Translations under genes and position numbers: made by a program
Notes under the pieces: generated by a model
Seen by the model: the letters and a program-made list of their open reading frames with translations, nothing else
Databases searched by the model: none
Told to the model about the DNA's origin: nothing
Shown here: one piece after another, positions 54,258 to 64,000 of the stretch
Layout of the letters: each line of letters starts with the position of its first letter
How positions within the stretch are numbered: the first letter of the stretch is position 1
Source: Nicotiana tabacum
Taxonomy: Eukaryota; Streptophyta; Magnoliopsida; Solanales; Solanaceae
Length of the DNA: 64,000 nt
Assembly (NCBI RefSeq): GCF_000715075.1
Contig: NC_134081.1
Coordinates: 107,868,108-107,932,107, forward strand
Direction: 5' to 3'

Positions 54258-55601
54258 TACTGGACCGTCGTATAGAAGATTATGGTTCTTGGCTTTTTAG
54301 TTTTTCATGAATTCCTTTGCCAATTGCCACGCGTTGTTGTAGTCGGAGCTATAAGACTAGTGGCATTGTCCATGCAGATGAGACATTTTCTGTTCTTTCC
54401 TTTGCCAGTTTCAAATTTTGGAATCTAGATTCTAGCTAACGGAAGTAACGATGCTCTTTTACAAGTTTAAGATGGAAGGCTAATTATATATGAAGAATTA
54501 ATATATGTTAGTGCGTTGGTGTTATATTAGGCTCCCAATCAGGAGTTTAACAGCTAGTTATTGTCTTAATTTTCTTTTCCAGAACATCTTATTCTTATAA
54601 TTGGGCGCTAAAATATTTTAGTTTGGGGCAGTAGAATTTATGTGGAGTAGCAATTATTTCCAATACAAAATTATGAAGCTTTAATAAGTTCTTGAAAGGT
54701 ACGTGTGTACAGACTAATTCGCAAACTCACAATGAGAGCCAAAACACATTTGATTAAACTCCCAAAATTAAAGAAGGAAAATACTCTTATATGGGTTGCG
54801 TATAATCCTAGCCATATTGATACAACGCGATTTTTGGGGGCTTTTTTCACTTTAGCCCGCGTCAAAAATTATTTACATTCTGTAACCGTAAAGATATATA
54901 AAATTTGTATAATTTTTATATATAACATACAATACATTTTTTTTTGCTATTATTTTAAGAGCGGCTATACGTTTTTATTTTATTTTTTGTATGTATGTCT
55001 GGTGGGTCATTCGTTATGTTGACGGCCTTTTGTTTTGGGTCATGGAGTATGGGACTGTAAAGCCTGCCAAAACGGGATAGAAAGCCCAAAACGAACATAT
55101 TCATAAAATCTCAATCAAACATAAAATCTTCTTTTGGGTCAATTATTTCAAATCTCAATGCACAAACAGAATTTTGATACTGGCCAATTTACACCGTTTG
55201 GGACATGTTTTTGGGCATCTGTTATACAGCAGCATAGAGTGGATAACATTCTTTCCGAAACTATAATGGCAGCTCACAGATTAAATATTTCTTCACAAGG
55301 ACATGTAATGAGGTTGAATGATATATATGAACAACTGAATTGAAACAAATTTATCCCTGAAAAAAAGAGGTTATATGGGGACTGTAAGGGACATGTTTCA
55401 ATGCTTACAACTTGAAACAAACCTTTCTTTTTGTGGATGAATAAATACAGACCGTCGTACATTGTTATAAAAAGAAGTGTTTAGCTTTTTTGTATATTAA
55501 CATTAAGAACATCCTTAGGAATATCATTTAATATATCTCGAATACTTTTACAAAATTATGCTGCATCCTAAATTCAATTATTTCAAGTCTTGATCCAGAC
55601 A
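54258..55601. other. Upstream region of the dioxygenase gene
   Basis: The promoter should lie in the first few hundred bases above 54257. Only a weak TATA-like CTTATAGC was seen near 54350. A repeat segment TTAGCCCGCGTCAAAAATTA (near 54853) is shared with 38511. Otherwise AT-rich without coding signal. Confidence 0.4.
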
Positions 55602-55610
55602 TCAATTATG

Positions 55611-55975
55611 GGATGAAATTCAAAAATAGCCAGATTCACAAGTGATAATTTAAAAATAGCCACAGTTTCAAAAGTAATCGAAATTTAAGCACTTTTCATG
55701 TAAAGATAAATCTGAACGAAAACACAATTCAAAATCCGAAAAATATTCCAGCATAATATACTAGAGTTCGAATTTTTTACATGTGAACTTCCAGTATAAT
55801 ATATTGGTCCAGCATAATATGCTGGAAGTTCATACACAAGTGCTCAAATGTCCAATATATTATGCTGGAACTTTCTGTGTTGCAGCAAAATAGTGGCTAT
55901 CTTTCAATAACTTTGCAAACACCGACTATTTTTCAATTACCAGTTCGAAAACTGGTTAACCCGCACTATTTTTAC
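55611..55975. mobile_element. Short Mutator-like element with 9-bp target duplication
   Basis: 365 bp flanked by perfect TCAATTATG copies (55602-55610 and 55976-55984). Ends share AAAAATAG...AATT.AAAAATAG blocks in inverted orientation. The inside has repeated near-palindromes TCCAGCATAATATGCTGGA. The 9-bp duplication suggests a Mutator-like family; no coding capacity. Confidence 0.65.
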
Positions 55976-56287
55976 TCAATTATGTGGACTGCCTTCTTGG
56001 TGATCACCGAGTGACCAACTAAGGGCCTGAAAAACGCCCACCAAAGTGGAGCCTAATTTTCAAGAAAATTATACAAAATAACTATTAAACTTAAACTAAT
56101 TACCCTAAATACCCATTCATTCCTTAAAAACTGAAAATTTGGCTTGCCTTCGCTTAATGGGCATGCTAATGGAAGGGTAATTATTTTGTCTCCTAGAGCT
56201 ATTCCTGAATTTTTTTCATTTTGAATAAGTAATAGCTGAATGGTAAAAAAAAAAGAGGAGGGGGTGGGCCGACGGAGGGACATTTGG

Positions 56288-57383
56288 CAAGAAATGGCGT
56301 TGTATAGTCACTTTTTTAAGTGGTATTTATTTTTTAGCCAGTATTTTTAATGTTGAACAAAAATAGCCACTACTCTATTAAAATTGATACAAAAAGTCAT
56401 TTTTACCCTTTCTTCATAAGTGATGTGTAATATTAAGGACATGACGTCCTTAATTTCATGAGTGTTATGTAAATATTAAGGACAAGCCATGTCTTAATAT
56501 TTTACACATCACTCATGAAGTTAAGAACACCATGTCCTTAATATTTTACACATCACTCATGTAGTTAAGGACACCATGTCCTTAATATTTACACAATACT
56601 CATAAAGTTAAGGACACTATATCATTAACATTTACAATGCACACATGAAATTAAGGACACCGTGTCCTTAACATTTATACTGCACATATGAAGTTAAGGA
56701 CATGATGTCCTAGAGTTTAACAACAAAAGGTGCAAATACAAGTTAAGGACATTATGTCCTTAACATTTACATTGCACACATGAAGTTAAGGACACTATGT
56801 CCTTAACATTTACGTTGCACATATGAAGTTAAGGACATGATGTCTTAAAGTTTAACAACAGAAGTTGCAAATACAAGTTAAGGACATTATGTCCTTAACA
56901 TTTACATTGCACACATGAAGTTAAGGCCACCACGTCCTTAACATTTATACTGCACATATGAGGTTAATGACATGATGTCCTAAAGTTTAACAGTAGAAGG
57001 TGCAAATACAGGACACTTTATCCTTAATATTTACACAACACTCATGAAGTTAAGGACACTATGTCCTTAATATTTACACAACACCCGTGGACACCACGTC
57101 CTTAACATTTACACTACACATATGAAATTAAGGACATGATGTCCTAACGTTTAATAGCAGAAGGTGCAAATACATGATACTTTATCCTTAATATTTACAC
57201 AACACTCATGAAATTAAGGACACTATGTCCTTAATATTTACACAATACCCATGTCTAGCACAAGGATATTTTTGTTCAGGCGGGTAAAAATTTATTAAGC
57301 ACTGGCTAAAGAGTAAATACATTTAAAACAATGGCTAAAAAGTAAAGACATCTCTAATTAATGGTTATTTGTGCACTTCCCCC
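56288..57383. mobile_element. Mutator-like element with internal palindromic tandem repeats
   Basis: 1096 bp flanked by perfect GACATTTGG copies (56279-56287 and 57384-57392), again 9 bp. Inverted terminal regions share TTTTTAGCC...TGAACAAAAATA. The centre is a tandem array. No transposase. Confidence 0.68.
56430..57250. repeat. Tandem array of TTAAGGACAC.ATGTCCTTAA palindromes
   Basis: More than ten copies of GTTAAGGACAC(T)ATGTCCTTAA, each followed by YATTTACA...CACTCATGAA or variants, in units of about 55-60 bp grouped into a longer period that includes TTTAACAACAGAAGGTGCAA. Each unit core is a near-perfect inverted repeat. Confidence 0.85.
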
Positions 57384-57392
57384 GACATTTGG

Positions 57393-58914
57393 AGAGTGGA
57401 TGAAGTCTTGCTTAAGAGTTAGGTTCATATTATCTGTCTTTTAACAATTTTTTACACTGCATATAGAAAAAAGTGAGAGTTTTAAGGAAACTATAATTTA
57501 TCTAGGTTCCTTAAATGTCACAGTTAATCAATATTTCACTAATTTGAACATAAAGGATAAATTAGGAAAAAATAATAAACAAATTCTTTTTTTTATAACA
57601 TCAAATATTTTAAAATAAAATTTAGTTTGTCAAAGTGATTAACTTTTTTTTTTTTTGAGAACGGAGAGTATTAAATTCCAGAGGCTCCTTAACTTCTATA
57701 CTCTAGAAGCACAGTGACTACAGTCCGGGGTCTGGGCTGTGAGCAAAGAAATGTCGAGGAATATACTGCTGGGCTGCCTTTTTGAGTGTCTTTAATCTTT
57801 ATTGATTGAACGGAGATTAAAAGGAAAAAAACAAGAAAAAGAAAAACGAGCTCCAGATTGCTTGGGACTTTCAAATAAAATTATGAGTAATACCTCTTAG
57901 TCTAATAAGTCATAATAAAAAGTGTATTAAGTAAATAAAAGGAACACAATTAAAATTAGGCCAACTGCAACACTTTGTTTTGGAAAACCCTCAAAACATT
58001 AAATAATGATACATTATAAGTGCATATCAGTCAAACAACATTTATAGTTACATCAACTTTTTTTTTTAAAATGAAGCGTATTTTATTTTAAAATATGGAT
58101 TTAATCATTTTGATAAAACAATGAAAACCGTATCTTGTAATGAGCAACTCTTGGAGTGTGAACTGCCTGTTGATGATAAAACTTAATGAAAGAGGTAGAT
58201 CAAAGGCTTGTTTAGATGAGGAAACCACCTTTAAATAACTTTCATATAGTTTTGACAACTTGTCAAATTATCAATGATGGCCTCAGGGGAAATAATTGGC
58301 AAATATTAACATGATAATCCCAAAATCTACTTATTATGCTAATTAAGTGTGATAAACTTGTCTGATAGCACCAATGATTTCCTACAGATTAATGTGGTAA
58401 TTTGCAGGTCGCTAGAGTTTAAGTACAATTATTTGCTCTTCCTTTTTGGTTTAGTTTTATGTGCTATGTAAGTAGCCCTACTCGGCACGGACCACCATGA
58501 TTATTCACTCATAACCTGCCAATTTAATTTTAATAACAAGCGTATACTTAATGAAGTGATTTATGTATTAGAATTTAGACCCCTTAACATAATTATAACG
58601 CCCTGTTGTAGGAACTCATCTGACAAAGTTAATTCTCCATTATTTTCTCTGGCCTGCCAAGGTATATCATTCATTTGATTCCGGTGCTTCATTATTCTCT
58701 ATATTAATTAATGCATAATCTGCAGTTTAGGCCGGTGTAACTTTATGTTCACAGGCCACCAAAAAGTGATGCTTGTGGGTTTTGGTGTAGGTTTATAATA
58801 ACAAAATTTATTATATAGAAAATACTTGTGAGAAACAGTTCTACATTTGAATTAGCTTTTTTTTTTTTAAAGGCAAATATATATGTTTTTCGAGAAAATT
58901 GATTGAAATGGAAA
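57393..58914. other. Intergenic AT-rich DNA
   Basis: No gene, structural RNA or transposon end recognised. Confidence 0.5.
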
Positions 58915-59255
58915 AATACTATCGAGGTGTTATATATATAATAGAAAGAAACTTACTAAAGTGAAAAACAAGTTATATAGAATGATTGCAAGACTAGCAA
59001 TATTACATGAGATTGAATGTTGTGCTTCTAAAGTTCAACATATTTATAGAATTAATTAGTGTCGTAAAGAATAGATGCTAAGACATATAAGCAATCATTA
59101 TAAGATTAGATAAGATTATAAATGTTCACAATCGATAGAAGGTGCAAGTAGATCACATAAAGGATTATATAAGAGGTTCCATAAATGATTTGGATATGTT
59201 TTACGTCATCCTTCAAATGCAACTGTTTATAAATACCTAAATCATGGTGAATTAA
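58915..59255 (+). pseudogene. LINE reverse-transcriptase C-terminal remnant
   Basis: Plus-strand frame VKNKLYRMIARLAILHEIEC, then, after stops, MLRHISNHYKIR and FGYVLRHPSNA. Order and spacing match the end of plant non-LTR retrotransposon RT proteins (LYR..VRPAMLYGAECW ... MLRWMSGHT ... RWFGHV.RRP; from memory). Several stops. No poly(A) tail immediately follows. Confidence 0.55.
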
Positions 59256-60268
59256 AGCGTTGACATAATGAAAGAAATAAATGGGGGAATTTCAATTAGT
59301 TGTCATTAAGTTTTAATCATGTTCGTATGTTTATTTTAGGTCCAATATTTTTTAAGAATATTTTGTCTTGTTAGAGATTTATATATGCCAATAGAAAGTT
59401 AGAAACTATAGAGAATTTCTAATGATTTTTTATTTTTAATTGCATTTTATAGTATTGGACTGGTATGATTTTATATGGAGACATGACTTGTGGAAGTTTT
59501 GAGAAATAATATTGGAAGTTTGGAAGTTTGAGATTGAAACATAATTATTATTTTTTATTGTCAATCTTACAAGTTTGAAATCTGCGACAAATGTAACAAA
59601 TTATTGGAACAAAAATGTTGTTGTAATACGAAATTTGTGACGTTAAAACCATATTGACAGCTATGCCAAATGCAATTAGCAATAATACATTGCAATTGTA
59701 TACCAAAATAATTTACTATGGTTAATGATCAAGTTAGGTGAAAATATTATCAACTATGATAAGTGTTAGAAATTTTTATGTAAACACATGTAATATGTGT
59801 CTATAAATCTAATATAAACACGTTTTTTTTTTCAAACTTAAAGTACTATGTGTAGGTAAGAGAAATAATATTGGAAGGTAAATATTATAAATAAAGTTCC
59901 TAAAGGTGGTAAATATTAATGGAGAGATGTGAACACATGCTAGGGCTACCCTCGACAATATAAGCTTGCGGGGTCGACTACACTGGCTACTGGCAATGAG
60001 TTCCAAATGACATAAAAATTAGGATTGTAGATTTGTCCCAAGTAAAAAAAAAAAAAAAAAAAAAAAATGGAGGAATAAAAAGAAGGGGCAGTGGCCCCGG
60101 ATCCTCATTCCCCCACATACTTGCTGAAACTACAATGATGGTGTTATCTCTGCATGGGGGAATGGCGTGAATTACGCACTCATCATGTGTCTCTCAATCC
60201 CCCTTCTTCCCTCCCCTTTCCCAAGCAGGGGCGAAGCACGAGTAAATTCAATAATTTTAATAGGCTGT
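59256..60268. other. Intergenic DNA with an A24 run
   Basis: No gene seen. A run of 24 A at 60044-60067 may be the tail of a retroposed copy, but no body was recognised before it. Confidence 0.5.
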
Positions 60269-60999
60269 CACTACTAGAAAACGGCTAAAAAATGTTCATA
60301 AAAATCGACCCAAATCGGTTGGAAATGACCTGATCGATTTTCGATCGACTTCAATTCAGCGAAAAAACAATGATCGCTAATGTGATGCAACCGCAGAAGG
60401 TCGATATTTCCGACCGAAGTCGATCTGTAATTTTTAACGCACGTTGACCAAATAATCTGACACAAAATAAATTTACCGACAGAATTCGGTCGTTATTCTT
60501 GGAAATAATTTTTAATTTATTTTAAATTAGCAACTGACATCGGTCGGGATCTTAATTATTCTTTTTTTTTAAATTGTTTATTTCCGATGCAATCCGTCGG
60601 TATTATTAAAATATATAAATTTTAAAATCAAAAATTCCGACCGAAAGTCGGTCAGTATTATTAAAATATTTAAAATTAAAAATCAAAAATTCCGACCGAA
60701 GTCAGTCGGTAAATTTAAATTTCTGAAAAATTCAATTGAACATTTTCGACCGACTTCGGGCGATAGGCGATCGGTTTTCTTGGTCAGTGTTTGGCAGAAT
60801 ACAACTGTTTTATAGCTGCACCACCTGCCAACAACCAATCACCTATAATGGCAACATTACATTGCTGCCATTCAACCAATATCGACAGCAGTAACAACAA
60901 TAATAACGACTATCAAAACTATATTAACGATATTTATGGAGTTTCAAAATATCCAGCAACAAAACGTTTCACAAGTTAAAAATTCAAACATCATTCAAT

Positions 61000-61740
61000 G
61001 GGTGTTTTGTACTATATTATCTCCATCTCCATTACTAGAAGCTTCATCGTCGAGATGGTTCGAAGGATCACGACGAGAAGGATTAGCATCTTGGGAAGAC
61101 TCACGAGATCGGGGAATAGGGAAAGCACCACTAGCAAGAAGATTGGCCAGCTGACCTTGAAGGACATTAAATTGTTGGTTCCTCTTTTCTAGCTGACATT
61201 GAAGGGTATCAAATTGTTTATCTCCCTTTTATTCTCTAGCCTTTGTCTCTTCATGCTCTACTGACAGCTTTTGCGATCTTCTTCTCCATAGCTGAGAGAG
61301 TCGACCTATCAATTGCCTCGCCTTGGGCGGAAGTCCCTATACCTTGCAATCCAGTCTTGTAGCGCCGAAATGATCTCTCTGGAAGGTCATATGTTATCCC
61401 CTTTTTAGGACCACCGACAACACCCAACCATATCTTCTGCGCTACTTCATTTGAAATGGAAGGTCGCTCGCCTTGCTCATTCGCTGGCGAGCTCTAAGTG
61501 TACTCCTCCACAATAATCTTGTAGCGGCCCTTTATTTAGAAGATAAAAAATTATTAACTATATAATATTATAAAATATTAATTTCAAATTATAATAGTTA
61601 TGTAACTTAAATATGTAGTCTCCGCCCGGTCCTCGGCCTATCTACTTGAATTTATTGGTGCCTTCTTCTTTCGGATGTGAATCTCCATGAAGAACCCATC
61701 ACGAGTCATCTTCCTCCCATATTTTTTTTCCTACAATTAT
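61000..61740 (-). pseudogene. CACTA transposase-family C-terminal remnant
   Basis: Minus strand in order: TRDGFFMEIHIRKK (61640-61720), KGRYKIIVEEYT, IWLGVVGGPKKGITYDLPER near 61380-61440, SALSAMEKKIAKAV-type (RSTLSAMEKKIAKAVSRA) near 61270-61310, then after stops a Gln-rich coiled tail (QFDTLQCQLEKRNQQFNVLQ) ending in THStop near 61000. The VVGGPKKG.YGL-like motif is typical of plant Ptta/En-Spm transposase-family proteins. Stops and frameshifts throughout. Confidence 0.6.
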
Positions 61741-61957
61741 AATAAAATATGTTATTGTGCAGGAACTATAACTTAAGTATTAATACAACTATGTATTTTA
61801 TAGAACTATACATTTTATTTTTAAATATGTTATAATAAGTTTTAATCAAGTATAATTGAATTTTCAATTGATACACTGATTAAGTATCCGAGCAAAGTAC
61901 TAATAAGGTGATCGCGAATAAAATATTCAAGATTGTGTCGATTGTACACATCTTGGA

Positions 61958-61960
<3 letters not shown>

Positions 61961-62020
<60 letters not shown>
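61961..62020. repeat. (TA)30 microsatellite
   Basis: Uninterrupted TA run inside the CACTA element. Confidence 0.95.
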
Positions 62021-62022
<2 letters not shown>

Positions 62023-62181
62023 CTATTACACGTATACGGATATAAAGTATAATTTATATGAAAGCACACAGATAATAAACATTATATATATAATTGATCG
62101 AGTTTAATTGATATAGTCGTTGTATCCAACATGCTATGATATATATACATAGATTGTAAGTGCTGAGCGTAATTTATATTG

Positions 62182-62182
<1 letters not shown>

Positions 62183-62238
<56 letters not shown>
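62183..62238. repeat. (TA)28 microsatellite
   Basis: Uninterrupted TA run inside the CACTA element. Confidence 0.95.
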
Positions 62239-62240
<2 letters not shown>

Positions 62241-62718
62241 TTATAAATAACAATAATTTATAAGTGGTTGACCATTTTTGACCACTAATACCGACCGAAA
62301 TCAGTCGGTATATTCATAATAATTTTAAAAAATTATTTTTGTTATGGAAAAAATATAATTGAGCCTGAACGGGAAAAAATAAATCAAAGTTTCTGACCGA
62401 ATTTGATTGGTATACTTAAATTTTTTTAATTAAACCTTTTTTTTGGTAAATAATATGCAAATCTGACCAGTTCTTGGTAAAAAATTGACCAATTTCTGAC
62501 CGACATCGGTCGAAATATTTATATGTGTCAGACATAGTAGTGTTTCTTTATTGTGGGATCACTTTTCCGACCGAAAGTGGTTGGTATCTTTTTGTACAAA
62601 TTTTTATTTGACTTTTGCGACCAATTTAGATATTTACCGATCGATTTCGGTCGATTTTCCCTTCAAACCGATTTCGGTCGGTATCGTGTGGATGGATTTT
62701 GGCAGATTTCTAGTAGTG

Positions 62719-62892
62719 GGAGCCAGAATTTACAGTTTATGAGTCTTAAATTTTTATAGTTTATCCGATTTACTGATTTTACAGTTAAATATTTATACAT
62801 ATTTAATAAATATTTTAATTATAAATATATGAATTAAGCAAAAACTATTGAGTTCGAACGAAAGCATAGCCACCACTTTAGCTCCGCTCCTA
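62719..62892. mobile_element. Possible small transposon piece beside CACTA
   Basis: GGAGCCAGAATTTAC at one side and TAGCTCCGCTCCTAAC at the other are weakly inverted, a style common in short Solanaceae elements. CACTA seems to have entered next to or into it. Confidence 0.25.
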
Positions 62893-64000
62893 ACTTTAGT
62901 ACAAATTTTTTATTTGTATTAAAACATTTATTAAATATGTATTAAAATGAAATTCAATTACGAATATCCTATATCGCTATTTTAAAATTTAGAACTTATA
63001 GCTTCGCCTCTATTCTAAAATCCCTTTTCTCTCAGACATTGAAAAAGAAACTAACAAGGAGTTTATTTTTTAAAAAAAATGGAATAACAGAAAGAAAGAA
63101 TGACTAATAATTTCCTTTTGAGTCACAAGAGATTTTAAGTAATTCTAAAGAAATTAAAGCCATCAAGTTTTAGTGAATGTATAAATGGAGTATCTATATA
63201 GCAAAAGCGACAAGACCAATAATTTTTTTAAATTTATTTTATGACAAAAGGGACTCAGGAAACTACAGGACCAATATTTTTAATTTTCTCCTCTCGGTGT
63301 GCTTCATATTTTGTGAGCAAGAAATGACTTGGACGTGTCCCATCAAGAGGAAAATTGAAAAAACGGACTATATTTAGCAGGCGTTTGAACATAATATAAT
63401 TTTTGGAAAAAAAGTTAGTATTTGAAATTAAATTGAAACATGGTATTTGGAATTTGAAATTATGTTTGGACACGCATTTCATTTGAAAAAATATTATTGT
63501 TTTGTGAGTGATGAGAAAAGTTTTTCTGAGGTTTTTGAAAAACTCATTTCCGAAAAATTTCCAAAAACTTGCAAAATTTTACGGACAAGCATATTTTTGA
63601 TTTTTTTTTTTTTGAAAAAAAGAATTTATTTTTAATGGACAAACAGGCCTTAGTCTTTGTAAAGAGAAATACTAAGATAATATATTTAGAGTGTTAGCAC
63701 TTCTAAACCCTAAGGTAGGCCTCTAAAACTTTTAAAACTCGTAAGATGTTCTTGTATTTGTTTTAATATTATAGAATTTTGAGAGCCATATATCAATTAT
63801 ATAAACTAATTGAAAAAAATCTGTAAGATCTTTTAACACCATCATTCCAAGCGTGCACGCTTTCCCTCCGATGGGCTTCTGCCAAACCCCTTATATTTTT
63901 CTCGTATAGCCTTTTATTTAAAACTAAAATTAACACAAAAAACATAGACTATACGACCATTACACCGTAGAAGGCGGTTTGGTCTCTTTTAAGCTTTCTC
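62893..64000. other. Intergenic DNA with one MITE-like unit
   Basis: No gene recognised. A possible 270-bp hAT-type MITE lies at about 63379-63651: left AGGCGTTTGAACATAA, right (inverted) AAGGCCTGTTTGTCCATTAA. No 8-bp duplication confirmed. Confidence 0.4.

Larger units (their letters stand above)
60269..62718 (-). mobile_element. CACTA (En/Spm-type) transposon, decayed
   Basis: Left end CACTACTAGAAAACGG and right end TTTCTAGTAGTG are perfect inverted copies over 12 bases, the mark of the CACTA group. Many subterminal repeats CCGACCGAAATCGGTCGG (and variants) lie at 60300-60780 and 62280-62700. The inside holds a degenerate transposase-gene 3' part on the minus strand and two TA microsatellites. 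Flanking 3-mers (TGT and GGA) do not match, so the target duplication is lost or one end has been rearranged. Confidence 0.82.

Noticed and set aside
60040..60068. A24 run as the tail of a SINE
   Set aside because: No tRNA-like A and B boxes and no flanking direct repeat were found before it.
61842..62069. Minus-strand ORF of 75 codons with a Tyr-Ile run
   Set aside because: It is the translation of a (TA)n microsatellite.
62551..62759. Plus-strand ORFs with DFGRF-like repeats
   Set aside because: They translate the subterminal repeats of the CACTA element.
1..64000. tRNA, rRNA, snoRNA or microRNA genes, CRISPR arrays
   Set aside because: No cloverleaf-type sequence, rRNA block or regular spacer array was recognised; microRNA hairpins cannot be judged by eye.

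Overview
The window is plant nuclear DNA. It is AT-rich, dominated by Ty3/gypsy and other transposon copies nested inside one another, and holds one intron-bearing enzyme gene. Repeat families and transposon-end sequences look like Solanaceae, most likely Nicotiana; this assignment comes from memory of the families and is an inference. Almost all open frames longer than 60 codons are transposon remains.

Layout. 1-3075: decayed Ty1/copia element on the minus strand, running off the left edge, with its 5' LTR at 2817-3075. 3309-4621: hAT-type element. 5153-11822: E1, a Tat-lineage Ty3/gypsy element that lost the second half of pol. 13147-37505: E3, another Tat-type element. Its 5' LTR is split by a 4.4-kb solo LTR (13222-17655) and its body by E4 (18808-32502), an Athila-like element on the minus strand with an env-like third ORF. 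39228-54257: a four-exon 2-oxoglutarate/Fe(II) dioxygenase gene on the minus strand. Its third intron holds E2 (39938-51132), a full-length Tat element with target duplication ACTAA. 55611-55975 and 56288-57383: two short elements with 9-bp target duplications (Mutator-like). About 58915-59255: LINE remnant. 60269-62718: CACTA element. The rest is decayed intergenic DNA and small MITE-like elements.

Most notable: all three Tat elements (E1, E2, E3) carry, between pol and the 3' LTR, an antisense gene that appears to be intron-containing. In E2, five exons joined at GT-AG sites total 2205 nt (735 codons) in one frame, broken only by three point stop codons. Exon 2 is 129 nt in all three elements, while the introns differ in length. 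Each antisense gene has a TATA box about 145-180 bp upstream of its ATG. Extra antisense ORFs are known from Tat-lineage elements; this exon structure and separate promoter are what I consider worth following.

How the parts relate: the dioxygenase reads as intact (380 aa after splicing) despite the 11.2-kb insertion in its intron. The E2 antisense gene lies in the same transcriptional sense as the host gene. E4 carries arrays of GC-rich palindromes directly upstream of TATA boxes, both in its LTRs and in front of its env-like ORF. No retroelement here has intact gag-pol frames. No tRNA, rRNA or CRISPR was seen.
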